IMG/VR virus record: IMGVR_UViG_3300045941_000051
Span: 1 to 36,867 of that record
DNA: 36,867 nt
Direction: 5' to 3' (one strand)
From: a virus
Below the pieces are notes generated by a model that ran no database searches, was not told the DNA's origin, and worked only from the letters and a program-made list of their open reading frames with translations. The translations under genes were made by a program, and so were the position numbers. This document shows, in pieces, positions 24,001 through 31,056 of the stretch. Within the stretch, counting starts at the first letter, position 1; the number at the start of each line of letters is the position of its first letter.

Positions 24001-25061
24001 GTGGTGATCGCGCCGGTCCCGGCGACGAAGTTCACCATTGCGGTAGCCGCCACGCCGACGCCGCTTGCCAGCTTCACAAGGCCAGCGGTGATTCCCGGCA
24101 ATGCCGACCAGAGCGAGAACGCGACCGACACGGCTTTTGCGGAGACGGCCAGCAAGCCAAGCGCGATGGCGGTGTTCTTGATCGGGCCGGGGAGCTTATT
24201 GAAGAGATCGAGCGCATCGCCGCCGAGTTCGACCAGACTCCGCAATTCCTTCATCACTGCGATCAGAGCGGGCGCGAGGGCCATCTCCAGCTTCGCCGCC
24301 AAATCCTCGACGGTCGCCATGAGGCTTTGGAATTGACGACCGGGAAGCTCTCCTGCCTGCTTCCCTGCGGCTCCCCCCGACGACTTTGCCATCACGTCAT
24401 ACGCCATCTGCTCGAATGCCGCAGGACTCATCAGCCGCAGGCTCTGCTGCATCTCCTGCCGGGTCATCTTCAGCCGCTCCGCAAACATCGGGAGCAGCCG
24501 CTCTCCCAACTGCGAGAACGCGCCCACGTCTTCGCCTGAAACAAATCCCTTGGCCGCGATGGAGCGGAACTTCTCCGTCACGTTCATGACCGTCTGCATC
24601 CCCTTGCCGGCCCGCGCCGCCGCATCCACCAGGATCTTGAGCTTTCCGGCTACCAGTTCCGGCGCCACGCCCGCGTTCGACAGATCCTGCGCCGCTTCAG
24701 CCAGCGTCCGGAAGCCGACGCCGCTCTGCACGGCAAGTTCGCGGAGTTGCCGGAAGGCGCCCGCGCCCCCTTCCAGGCTCTCGAAACCCAGGCGCATCCG
24801 GTTCAGTTCGTCGCCCATGACGAGAAGCTGGCGCCCCATCTCCGCGATCCCCAGCCCGCTGATGGCGTCGGCCAGCTTGTCCATCGATCCGGCGGTCGTC
24901 TCGACGCTGGCCGAGACGCGGCTCAAGCCGGCAGAGGTCTTGGTCGTCGCCTTGTCGGCGCTCTCGCCAATCCCCTTCATTTGCTGGTTGAGCTTGTCGA
25001 AACCCTTCTCAGCTTCTGAGGAGCTTAGATCGACCTGGATGTAGATCTTGTTTGCAGCCAT
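21093..25061 (-). CDS. Tail tape measure protein
   Basis: 1322 aa, by far the longest late product besides the tip. The N-terminus (residues 5-60) is a heptad coiled coil (SSSEAEKGFDKLNQQMKG). Residues 90-260 contain the LAVQSG.....L..AA.DL...G and M...A.AAG...-family features of tape measures. A hydrophobic segment around 290-390 could span the host membrane during DNA ejection. A long charged coiled coil follows (about 400-800), then a Gly/Ala-rich region near 1080-1190 with glycine-zipper character (GALAGAGIGTMIMPGVGTLIGAAVGAAVG). Protein length sets tail length. At about 1.5 angstrom per residue, a tail near 200 nm is expected. It is preceded by the G/GT frameshift gene, the invariant context. 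Confidence 0.9.
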   Translation of the reverse strand: MAANKIYIQVDLSSSEAEKGFDKLNQQMKGIGESADKATTKTSAGLSRVSASVETTAGSMDKLADAISGLGIAEMGRQLLVMGDELNRMRLGFESLEGGAGAFRQLRELAVQSGVGFRTLAEAAQDLSNAGVAPELVAGKLKILVDAAARAGKGMQTVMNVTEKFRSIAAKGFVSGEDVGAFSQLGERLLPMFAERLKMTRQEMQQSLRLMSPAAFEQMAYDVMAKSSGGAAGKQAGELPGRQFQSLMATVEDLAAKLEMALAPALIAVMKELRSLVELGGDALDLFNKLPGPIKNTAIALGLLAVSAKAVSVAFSLWSALPGITAGLVKLASGVGVAATAMVNFVAGTGAITTVFGAAEVATVSFGATLAASLPQVFAVTAAITALTYVMHEYLTAEDPDETAAMRKAFSDRKTLAAEAQKMADELRRAGVKVPDPGRSYGSMLIDDLRTAVAELKELKRQRDELLETDREKVKRATEYGAKLLADAQRDYLKVGQETVAALNYAWKEHFKNTVDSAKGTADALKALEVAVATEALKQTEIVKNARIKAALETASHLRKMAMAEMEAVPDTTYEAQLQLAGLGYESRVSEARQQADELIRINDEVTQKQVDGARKVYEENQKMARPEYRAHFFGQMAAAAQTFTQANLDYRKIQETKFNEQSAEARIAMEKSVNQALFAMEKEQREALTQAQTDEINYVRDYTIATVTAVEAQTKEQRMAQIAEVRDANIAAINQVKAAQLGALRDAREQFNRYLEASTLTPEQRQARLDEFDAKQTQQIKALGLQTEREIQMQRVEAWRAGNQIILDEQRSVYQSIAGVMGELFDALLDKNKSVWSAIGDVIKRSILNAIKSIITSRLAAALTGMLGYGQVGVQTGPLGSQIPVFGGGGTAPFSPAAAVTGSSSGVTGWGAILGSTISNLTRQAQAEAPRISTGAVVPGAGMGILTESYVAPYQGQSYLGGGDWGNGEVLPMNLGGGTSRMSQMQQMKTAFNIGKPIRMQDPVTGAIKSIPWSQAPARAKMNAVLSSPGFANMAAAVGLPMALSSLNKRGVMADIQGVAGGALAGFGIASMLGAYGPAGAFAGGGAMLFAAGYKRRGVSGLAMTTLGGALAGAGIGTMIMPGVGTLIGAAVGAAVGLTVGVVNLFRKTKEQKVREMIRNAYGVDIQDRGIQAQIVEIANQRFNGDIRMAVFSPEVQELVRLYALNTGQTAGLPRPMYSVTSAQSASGRLQVQPVYSGGRLVANPYVGTTTTQVAQSLANNQPLFLQLNPQQATSLFSGQVIQVMGNNPGAVGAANTTAARSGQGRQAQSSALLEPTTVTA

Positions 25062-25083
25062 CTTTGCTCACCGTTTCGACGGT

Positions 25084-25443
25084 TCACCGCTTGGACTGCT
25101 TGCGGATCTCTTCGGTCTGAAACTTGTCGCGCTCTTCGACCAGTTGCCGAAGCAACAGAAAATCCGGATAGGGGATATCACTCAGCCGCAGGGTCACGCC
25201 CGTCTGGAGCGCGAAGTCCAGATCGATCACGACCTGGATCAGCAAACCGCCAGGAGACGCCAAATATCTCTGGAGGGCCTGCCGCGGGCAGAGCTCGCAT
25301 GGCATAGCGGAAGGCCCTGCGTCTGGCTCCTCTGTCAGCACGTCCGGACAGTTCATCGGCTGGGGGCACAGATCCTTCTGCCGCAACATGCGATGGAATA
25401 TGAACCGGGGCGAAGGCCATTCCGGCCAATCCCCGGCGGTTAA
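25084..25443 (-). CDS. T part of the G-T tail-chaperone fusion (translated by -1 frameshift)
   Basis: This -1 frame is open from 25452 to the stop at 25084, giving a 119-residue extension after the shift and a fusion of about 322 aa. The only internal ATG (25389) has no ribosome site, so independent translation is unlikely. In lambda, gpGT made by the same logic coats the tape measure and recruits tube subunits. The extension has a Cys pattern, C-x5-C and C-x2-C about 22 residues apart, that could bind zinc, and a charged C-terminus (EERDKFQTEEIRKQSKR). It ends 23 bases before the tape-measure ATG. Confidence 0.75.
   Translation of the reverse strand, partial: LTAGDWPEWPSPRFIFHRMLRQKDLCPQPMNCPDVLTEEPDAGPSAMPCELCPRQALQRYLASPGGLLIQVVIDLDFALQTGVTLRLSDIPYPDFLLLRQLVEERDKFQTEEIRKQSKR
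25404..25437 (-). promoter_or_regulatory. Stem-loop just downstream of the frameshift site
   Basis: In the minus-strand RNA a 7-pair stem (GCCGGGG with CCCCGGU, the outer pair a G-U wobble) encloses a second GGCC/GGCC stem with a 5-base loop. It starts two bases after the G stop codon, the position expected of a stimulatory element for -1 frameshifting. Confidence 0.6.
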
Positions 25444-25451
25444 AAACTTTC
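25440..25451 (-). other. -1 programmed frameshift site at the G stop codon
   Basis: The 0 frame reads GAA AGU UUU UAA. The -1 frame is blocked by UGA at 25455-25453, so the shift must occur in these last four codons. The simplest event is slippage of tRNA-Phe from UUU to the overlapping UUU while the stop codon is in the A site. The next codon read is then UUA. It is not a canonical X-XXY-YYZ heptamer. Slippage by RNA polymerase on the five T residues is an alternative. Confidence 0.65.
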
Positions 25452-26051
25452 GTCATCCTTCGGCCCGTATTCGAGATCGATTTCCTCCAGCACCGAACGC
25501 GCGACCTCATGCTTGTGCGGCATCGGAATCGCGCCATCGGCATAGTCGTCCGACCGCCCGCCGCAGTCGTCGTAGATTTTCGCGGCCACCCCTTGGTTGA
25601 AGATGGCGTGCTGCTGATTGTGCGGAAGGTCCAGCCGGCGCACCGCTGACCGGCGGTAGAGGCTGGCCTGATCGGCGGTCGGGATTCGCATGGTGTGCTT
25701 CACCGTTCCGCCCAGCACGCGCATCTCGACGGCGGCTTCCAGCCCCTCCAGCTTCACGCTGGTCACTTGCGAGATCGAGAGCGTGTCGAGCAGCTTCGAC
25801 GCTTCGGCGGGCGTCAGCGTCGGCATTCCGTTCAACGCGATCTTCTGGCAGAGTTGCACGTCGGCCTCGCCGGGGGCCGGCGGGATCGTCTCCGAGACGC
25901 CGCGCCCTAGTTGCCGCACATTGAACCGCTTCGACCGCAGATACGCGCCCCACTCCTCGTCGGTCGGCCAGCGGACGCCGATCTCCTCGAGCTTGTTGCC
26001 GCTCGACTGGACACGCGCGGAGATGTAGATTTCCGATTTGATGTCGAACAT
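25440..26051 (-). CDS. Tail assembly chaperone, lambda G-like
   Basis: 203 aa, with the ATG at 26051 overlapping the stop of the membrane-protein gene (TAATG) and GAGGG upstream. It has the shape of a tail chaperone: an N-terminal strand (MFDIKSEIYISARVQ), a WPTDEEW..-YLR recognition region, a helical TLTPAEASKLLDTL part and an acidic C-terminus (LEEIDLEYGPKDDESF). Chaperones of this type bind the tape measure before tube polymerisation. Identification rests mainly on position between tube and tape measure, and on the frameshift at its 3' end. Confidence 0.7.
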   Translation of the reverse strand: MFDIKSEIYISARVQSSGNKLEEIGVRWPTDEEWGAYLRSKRFNVRQLGRGVSETIPPAPGEADVQLCQKIALNGMPTLTPAEASKLLDTLSISQVTSVKLEGLEAAVEMRVLGGTVKHTMRIPTADQASLYRRSAVRRLDLPHNQQHAIFNQGVAAKIYDDCGGRSDDYADGAIPMPHKHEVARSVLEEIDLEYGPKDDESF

Positions 26052-26200
26052 TAGACCCTCGCGGTGACCAGCCACGCCAGCGTGAGAAGCGCGAGGCCAG
26101 CGGCCACCCAGTTGATCGACCGATTGGCGGGCCACTGCGCGTTGACGGTTCCGATCAAAAACATCAACAGGCCCAGGATCACTAAGACGCTTACGACCAT
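26051..26200 (-). CDS. Two-helix membrane miniprotein, 49 aa
   Basis: The ATG at 26200 follows a very strong AAAGGAGGAGG site placed across the end of the tail-tube gene. Almost the whole product is hydrophobic: helix 1 VVSVLVILGLLMFLIGTV, a short turn with QWPANRSIN, and helix 2 WVAAGLALLTLAWLV, ending ARV. A membrane hairpin is the likely fold. The gene is unexpected in the tail module. It may be a holin-like or superinfection-exclusion protein; no lysis cassette is seen elsewhere in the window. Both are inferences. Upstream in-frame starts would extend it into tube-gene shadow sequence. Confidence 0.6.
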   Translation of the reverse strand: MVVSVLVILGLLMFLIGTVNAQWPANRSINWVAAGLALLTLAWLVTARV

Positions 26201-26211
26201 GACCTCCTCCT

Positions 26212-27348
26212 TTAGGTAAGTCCGAGGATTCCGGACTTCTCCGTCGTCGCGGAGAGCGTCACGTAGTCGCCGGTCGGCGGCTTGAGCGGCGTGACGACGC
26301 AATCGACGGTGACGATGCCATCGGCTTCGCCGTTCACGACGGCAGTGAAGACGGCGCGAGGGAAGGTGACGGTGAAGCCGTGCTTGCCGGGACCGGCCCC
26401 GATGGTCGCCCCGGTCGTGCTAATGGTGACCGACCCTTCGTTCCCCGGCGCCGGCGTCATCAGCAGAGCGTATTCGGGAGAGCCTTTCAGAGCGCGGGCG
26501 ACGAAGCGCAGGCTGCACTCGCGGGAGCCGTACTCCATGCGTCCGCGAATCGCGTAGCCGTTCTGGACTCCCGAACCTGGATACAAACCGGACGGCAGGC
26601 GCACGTTGTTCCCCCAGCGAAGCTCCGCGGAGATGAACGACGCCGACATCACGTAGTCGATCCCCAGGATGCTGATGGTCGCGCTGGCCGCGTTGAGAAA
26701 GTGTTCCGGCTCGATGGCCGGCCACGGCGTGATGCCGGATGGCGCGATGGTCTTGCCGGTGCCAACGCAGTTGACGGCGACACGGCAATTGGCGCGGCCA
26801 GGTCCCGACTCCATCGTCAGCGTCCAGTCGTTGACGACCATGCCCACCATCGCGCGGTCCACGACCGAATCCGGCTGGGGCCGGATCTGCTCCGCGTAGG
26901 TGAACGCCGGGAGGTTGAGACAGTTCACGACGGGATCGGACGGCACTGCGGTGTAGGTATTGCCGGTCTTGGTCGCCTTGCCGGTTGTGAAGCAAAAGAG
27001 CCATGCGAGGAATTCCGACGAGCAGAACTTCTCAATGGTGGCGGCGGTGTCGATGGAGGTCGGAAACGTGGCAGTCGGAAACTCGTCGCCTTTGCCGATG
27101 TCGTCGGCGTCGGTTTCGTTGATGGGCGTAACCACGCCGAGGGCCGGGTTGGTCTTGGTGAGGGACCACATTTCCGGCGGCGTGTTCGGCGTCGGCAGAT
27201 CCGGTTGCGGAACGAAGCCGAAGGCAATCTTGGTTTCGCGGACGTTGGCGGGACAGGAAGTGGGTCCTGCCAGGATATCGGGACCTACCGGCGGCGGCGC
27301 GTCGAGCGGCGCGACGGGCGCATTGTGCGCGGGCGGGCGTGTAGCCAT
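26212..27348 (-). CDS. Major tail (tube) protein
   Basis: 378 aa. A Pro-rich N-terminus (residues 1-35) is followed by a beta-rich body with repeated strand-turn elements (DWTLTMESGPGRANCRVAVNCVGTG ... GIDYVMSASFISAELRWGNN ... MEYGSRECSLRFVARALKGSPEYALL ... GFTVTFPRAVFTAVVNG). This is the internal pattern of tail-tube proteins, in which two or more tube domains can be fused. It is longer than lambda V (246 aa). It sits where V is expected, between a U-like terminator protein and the chaperones. GGAGA lies eight bases upstream of the ATG. Function by position and fold pattern. Confidence 0.75.
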   Translation of the reverse strand: MATRPPAHNAPVAPLDAPPPVGPDILAGPTSCPANVRETKIAFGFVPQPDLPTPNTPPEMWSLTKTNPALGVVTPINETDADDIGKGDEFPTATFPTSIDTAATIEKFCSSEFLAWLFCFTTGKATKTGNTYTAVPSDPVVNCLNLPAFTYAEQIRPQPDSVVDRAMVGMVVNDWTLTMESGPGRANCRVAVNCVGTGKTIAPSGITPWPAIEPEHFLNAASATISILGIDYVMSASFISAELRWGNNVRLPSGLYPGSGVQNGYAIRGRMEYGSRECSLRFVARALKGSPEYALLMTPAPGNEGSVTISTTGATIGAGPGKHGFTVTFPRAVFTAVVNGEADGIVTVDCVVTPLKPPTGDYVTLSATTEKSGILGLT

Positions 27349-27349
27349 G

Positions 27350-27808
27350 TTATGCGTCTCCTATCTCCTTGGTTTCGGTTTGGATCGTCCAGTAGTCGAT
27401 CTGCTCCGGATCGCTCTCGCGCATCAGTTGCCTGACTTCGGTTGGATCGACGCCAGCCATCACCGGGCAGAAATACCAGCGCATCCCGTCGCCGGGATCG
27501 GGCACGCCGCGCATGATGTCATCGATGATCTGGTAGGTCGTCTGCCCCCTCTGCGGGCGGATGTAGAACTCGACGCGATGCAGCCACCGGCTCATCTCGC
27601 CTTCGGTCATGGTTGTCTCGACGGCGGCGACGATGATGGTTCCCGGCTGCATGGAGTACTTGGCGGATTCCAGGTTCTGTTGCGCGGGATTCGAGTCGAT
27701 GTACGCGATGATCGATTCCGGCGCGGGCGGAAAGAGGTCGGCCACCAGCGGCGGGATGCGCCGCAACGTGCCCACCATCGCGTTCGTCAGATCCGCCAGA
27801 TTCACCAT
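27350..27808 (-). CDS. Probable tail terminator protein, lambda U-like
   Basis: 152 aa. A helical start (VNLADLTNAMVGTLRRI) is followed by alternating strands (GTIIVAAVETTMTEGEMSRWLHRVEFYIRPQ) and a helix (YQIIDDIMRGV), the layout of tail-terminator proteins that cap the growing tube and join it to the head. It occupies the U position between Z-like and tube genes, overlapping neither. Sequence similarity to lambda U is not evident by eye, so the name comes from order, size and predicted fold. Confidence 0.6.
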   Translation of the reverse strand: MVNLADLTNAMVGTLRRIPPLVADLFPPAPESIIAYIDSNPAQQNLESAKYSMQPGTIIVAAVETTMTEGEMSRWLHRVEFYIRPQRGQTTYQIIDDIMRGVPDPGDGMRWYFCPVMAGVDPTEVRQLMRESDPEQIDYWTIQTETKEIGDA

Positions 27809-28285
27809 TCACTTCACCTGGATGAACGCCTTCTTCACCAACGCTCCGTACTCGTTCTGCGTGCTACGGATGATCCCGACCTGTTCCGCGCCCGAGAGGC
27901 CGATCATCTCCTCGATCAGTTGCGCCTGACGCGCATGTTGCCGCGCCTTGCGCGTGGTGTTCTCCGCGCGGATCTGGTTGTCGATGGCCTTGCGGAGCGT
28001 GAAGTTCGGGATGAGCAGCCCCTCGACGCCGCGCTGGTCGCGGTACGGCTTCCCGCGAATGCCGAGAGCCTTCCGCTTGATGAACGTGTACCGCTTGCTG
28101 AGAGGCTTCGCTTCCTGGCCGTTGGCGTTCTTGTGCTGCTTCCACCGCGCCAGTTGTTGCCGCACCATCTGGGCGCCGATCCTGGTAAGAGAGCCGTTGT
28201 CGAGCTTCGGCTTCTTCAGCTTGCCGGTATAGGGCACCCAGAACTGGCAACCGACCTTTGCGCCGCCGCCGGCCCTCGTCGCCAT
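27809..28285 (-). CDS. Probable tail completion protein, lambda Z-like position
   Basis: 158 aa from the ATG at 28285, which overlaps the stop of the FII-like gene by one base (TGATG); longer upstream readings are shadow sequence. It is strongly basic (KLKKPKLDNGS, KRYTFIKRKALGIRGKPYRDQRG) and helical at the C-terminus (ARQHARQAQLIEEMIGL). It occupies the Z slot between the head-joining and U-like proteins, where a neck or tail-completion protein prepares the tail for head attachment. The function is positional. Confidence 0.6.
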   Translation of the reverse strand: MATRAGGGAKVGCQFWVPYTGKLKKPKLDNGSLTRIGAQMVRQQLARWKQHKNANGQEAKPLSKRYTFIKRKALGIRGKPYRDQRGVEGLLIPNFTLRKAIDNQIRAENTTRKARQHARQAQLIEEMIGLSGAEQVGIIRSTQNEYGALVKKAFIQVK

Positions 28286-28767
28286 CACGCCCCTCCTGTC
28301 GGGTTTTGCAGCACGACGTTGGATGCGCCGTACTTGTAAGCGTCCACGCGCACGACCTCGTAGACCGCGCCGCCAGACGCCACCGTGTCGCCCACTGCGG
28401 GCGGCGCCGGCAGATGCTCGTTGAGCACCTGGATATGCGAGTAGCGCCCCGGCGAGACATCCTCGTCTTCGGCGCCCTCCTTCCACATGACGGAGATCAC
28501 CCATGCGTCGTCGGGATTGCCCCCGATACGGTACTCGACATCGCGCCGGAACTCCGTCATCAGGGCCTCCCAGAGCATCGGAACGTGAACCGACGTGAAG
28601 CGGTCCACGCCCGAATCGAGATCACCCGCCGCGCGAGTTCCGGCGAGTGGCGACAGGCCGGAAAACGCGCTGGGACGGGGATTGCCTGCGCGTCCCGCCG
28701 TGTTAGCACGCGCCGACAAATGCGAGAACGGCCCGATGAACGGGTTGGTGTAGCCCTTCGCCGCCAC
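28285..28767 (-). CDS. Head-tail joining protein, lambda FII-like
   Basis: 160 aa from a GTG at 28767, directly after the capsid stop; AAGG lies about ten bases upstream. From residue 64 it matches the lambda FII layout: a helix (WEALMTEF), a variable strand, SHIQVLNEHLP, VGDTVASGGAVYEVVRVD, then SNVVLQNP, as FII has LFVRTDEV..LRRGDTLTIGEEAFWVDRV. FII forms the ring that the tail binds. The first 60 residues (Gly/Ala/Pro-rich, probably flexible) have no counterpart in lambda FII. No separate FI gene is present between capsid and this gene. Confidence 0.7.
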   Translation of the reverse strand: MAAKGYTNPFIGPFSHLSARANTAGRAGNPRPSAFSGLSPLAGTRAAGDLDSGVDRFTSVHVPMLWEALMTEFRRDVEYRIGGNPDDAWVISVMWKEGAEDEDVSPGRYSHIQVLNEHLPAPPAVGDTVASGGAVYEVVRVDAYKYGASNVVLQNPTGGA

Positions 28768-29784
28768 CTAGATCACCTTGGCTTTGAAGCTGGCGTTCGG
28801 GCGATACGGGACCAGAAGCGGCGCCGATTGGAGCAGGATGAAGCGGACGCTGGGGTCAGGCTCCGTCCAACTCTTGACGTAGTACGGCACGCTCTGCAAA
28901 CCGGCCTCTTCGTCGCGGATGGCGCCGTAAGCGCGGACGCCTTCCAGTTGCGCCGACGCCATGATCACCGAATCCGCCGGCAGGATCGGCTTCTCCGTCG
29001 AATCGGCGGGATCGACGTACCACGAGGAGTAGACGATGATATTGAATCCGTCGATATTCCCGACGCTCATCCCCCCTTCCATCGAGCCAGCCGCGTTGAG
29101 CGAAAGCGAGGTGTCGGTCCCGCGCCGGATATCCAGCCGCTCCTTCACGTCGGCGTGATTGCGGAACACCTTCCAAACGGCCACCGGCATGATCACGTCG
29201 GTCATGTAGATGCCGGTCGATTGCAGCGAGATCTGCGCCCAGTCCTGTAGATCGTCCAGCGGATGCGATCCCGCGGCGCTCCAGAGCGTGGCGGCGGTGA
29301 TGGTGTTCCCCGGCGCCCGACCGAAGTCCACGATGGCCTGCGGGTACTTCTCACCGACAATCGTGACCTTGCCGGTCGCCAGAATCTCGCCCGCCATGAC
29401 CTCCTGGCGCCGCTGCAACATGTTCACCTGATCTTCCATGTCCAGCGCGATCAGCGCCCGCATCCGGTCCATCGGACTCATCGTGCCGCCGAAGTTCTCG
29501 CCTGCCGACCGCTTGAAGGGCCGCAGCATGTCGAAGACTCTCTTGTCCTTCACATAGGCCGGCTTGAATGTGCCCGTCCGGTATCCCGGCGAGGCCACGA
29601 TTTGGCCTTCCACCAGGAAGCTGACGAAGGGCGCCACGCGGCGCGTTCCATCGACCACGTCGAAGTGGATCTCCTCGCTCTGTTCGCTTTGCACGGTCGG
29701 GAAGTAGCGGTCGAGCAGGAACTGTGTCTGCCCCTTCAGATTCGCCACCACGCGATTGAGCGTGCCGGTGCTCCAGAGGTCCAT
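28768..29784 (-). CDS. Major capsid protein, lambda E family
   Basis: 338 aa, close to the 341 aa of lambda E, with AGGAGA before the ATG at 29784. Features of the family include the N-terminal LLDRYFP segment, EIHFDVVDGTRRVAPFVSF, the RVFDMLRPFKRSAGENF region, the DRMRALIALDMEDQVNMLQRR helix (long-spine-like) and a C-terminal ...SVPYYVKSW.EPDPSVRFILLQSAPLLVP. These are the typical E-type HK97-fold signatures. It builds the icosahedral shell together with the decoration protein encoded just upstream. Confidence 0.9.
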   Translation of the reverse strand: MDLWSTGTLNRVVANLKGQTQFLLDRYFPTVQSEQSEEIHFDVVDGTRRVAPFVSFLVEGQIVASPGYRTGTFKPAYVKDKRVFDMLRPFKRSAGENFGGTMSPMDRMRALIALDMEDQVNMLQRRQEVMAGEILATGKVTIVGEKYPQAIVDFGRAPGNTITAATLWSAAGSHPLDDLQDWAQISLQSTGIYMTDVIMPVAVWKVFRNHADVKERLDIRRGTDTSLSLNAAGSMEGGMSVGNIDGFNIIVYSSWYVDPADSTEKPILPADSVIMASAQLEGVRAYGAIRDEEAGLQSVPYYVKSWTEPDPSVRFILLQSAPLLVPYRPNASFKAKVI

Positions 29785-29826
29785 GTGACTCTCCTAAAGC
29801 GGCGGGTGTTAGAGGTGAAGGGTCAT

Positions 29827-29866
29827 GCCGCCTGACCGGGTCGTCGCCAAACGCCGGTCAGACGGC
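29827..29866 (-). promoter_or_regulatory. Strong hairpin between decoration and capsid genes
   Basis: Arms 29827-29839 and 29854-29866 pair over 13 positions with a single C/A mismatch around a 14-base loop. There is no T run, so it is not a standard terminator. It may act as an RNA-stability or processing element that adjusts the capsid/decoration ratio. The rest of the 96-base gap 29785-29880 holds only the capsid ribosome site. Confidence 0.55.
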
Positions 29867-29880
29867 GCTACTCGATGCGA

Positions 29881-30573
29881 TTACCGGCGATGCGGTTCCG
29901 GCGGCTTCTGAGGCGGCGGCGGTTTGGGCTGCTCCCTCTTCGGCTCCTTCGGGTTCTCCTGCTGCTCTTCCGCGAACTCTTCGGCGGCGATGCCCAACGC
30001 GCTGGTGGCGAGGCCGGGATTGTCGGCCTTCTCGTCGGGCGTGAGGTATTGGAACGGCGAGTCCGATGGCGGCTGCTTCTCCTCCTCCGCAGCTTCCTCC
30101 GTTTCCTTCACGGCATCGCGGGCCTTCTTGAGGTTCTTGATGGCTTCCTTCGCTTCCGCCTCAGTCGGCGTCGACTTGGCGAGAGAGCCGTCCGCGATGA
30201 TGACGCTCTCCAGGTAGATGCCGACATCGCGCAGGGCTTCGGTGCAGTCGGCGTGCGAGAGCGCCCCCGGCCACTGGATGGCGTCGGCCTTCATGCGGCC
30301 CGTGAGATACACGCCGGCCTGCACGGTCGCGCTGGTGGCGTCGATGTCATCGACCAGAACGCAGTTGCAGTCGCCCGCGGCGGCGGGCACGGTGATCACG
30401 CCGGTCGCCGCGACGATCTTGAGGATCGCGCCGCGCTTCAGGATGCCGATGCCGCTGGCGACGGTTCCCTTGCGCGAGGTCACGTCGTGGCCGTCCGCGA
30501 GGAGCGGGTTAAGCCACGTCGGCGTTTGGAAGCTGAAGCTGGCTTTGCTGATGGGATCGTATGTTGCGGGCAT
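29881..30573 (-). CDS. Head decoration protein, lambda D-like with long C-terminal tail
   Basis: 230 aa, twice the 110 aa of lambda D. Residues 10-130 have the D-family fold pattern: GHDVTSRKGTVASGIGILKRGAILKIVA...G, VLVDDIDATSATVQAGVYLTGRM and a closing YLESVIIADG strand. D trimers clamp the expanded shell. Residues 136-230 form an extra tail: a helical Lys/Glu stretch (EAEAKEAIKNLKKARDAVKE), a FQYLTPDEKADNP motif, then a Pro-rich basic end (KPPPPQKPPEP). This tail would project from or wrap the capsid surface. The ATG at 30573 has AAGGAG upstream. Confidence 0.8.
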   Translation of the reverse strand: MPATYDPISKASFSFQTPTWLNPLLADGHDVTSRKGTVASGIGILKRGAILKIVAATGVITVPAAAGDCNCVLVDDIDATSATVQAGVYLTGRMKADAIQWPGALSHADCTEALRDVGIYLESVIIADGSLAKSTPTEAEAKEAIKNLKKARDAVKETEEAAEEEKQPPSDSPFQYLTPDEKADNPGLATSALGIAAEEFAEEQQENPKEPKREQPKPPPPQKPPEPHRR

Positions 30574-30588
30574 AGTTACTCCTTTCGA

Positions 30589-31056
30589 TTACGCGGCGCT
30601 ATGGCGCCGGTTCTGCGGAACGAACGCCAGGATCTTCGCCGCTTCCTTGGCTTCGTCGTCCTGCTCCTGCTCACCCGTGCCGACCTTTGGATTCGGGAGC
30701 CTTGCCATCTGCGCGGCCAGCGGATCGGCCGGCTGGGCTTCGGCGGTCGGCGCGGACGCCATCAGCTTGCGGGCCGCGTCAGGCGCCATGCCGGTTTCAA
30801 GAGCCAGATGGCGGGCGAGGCTCTCCCGTCCTTTGGCTTCCGGCGCGTCGAGGATGGCCGCGATGCGCTGGCGTTCGGGGGCGCGAAGATCCTCTCCGTG
30901 GATTACCGCCGCGGCGTGGACCGGCGGCGCAGTCTTGGCGTCCTCCTTGTTGGCGGGAACCTTGCCCGTGCCGCCGCATTCGGAGCACTTCTTTCCATCG
31001 ACCTCGCCCGTGCCTTCGCACTTCGGGCAGTCCTTCTCTTCGTCTTGAGCTTTCAT
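30589..31056 (-). CDS. Nested scaffold protein (Nu3-like internal start)
   Basis: An in-frame ATG at 31056, inside the protease gene, is preceded by AAGGAGA at good spacing. It would give a 155-residue protein equal to the protease C-terminus, as lambda Nu3 is made from within C. It begins MKAQDEEKD and then has a DnaJ-type zinc finger: C10-x2-C13-x-G-x-G and C24-x2-C27-x-G-x-G. The rest (ERQRIAAILDAPEA, LARHLALETGM...AARKLM) is helical, as in scaffolds. It would guide procapsid assembly and then be removed by the protease. Internal initiation is inferred from the ribosome site. Confidence 0.6.
   Translation of the reverse strand: MKAQDEEKDCPKCEGTGEVDGKKCSECGGTGKVPANKEDAKTAPPVHAAAVIHGEDLRAPERQRIAAILDAPEAKGRESLARHLALETGMAPDAARKLMASAPTAEAQPADPLAAQMARLPNPKVGTGEQEQDDEAKEAAKILAFVPQNRRHSAA

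Noticed and set aside
25084-25389. Independent 101-aa gene starting at ATG 25389
   Set aside because: No ribosome site precedes that ATG, and the frame is open back to the frameshift site. It is better read as the T extension.
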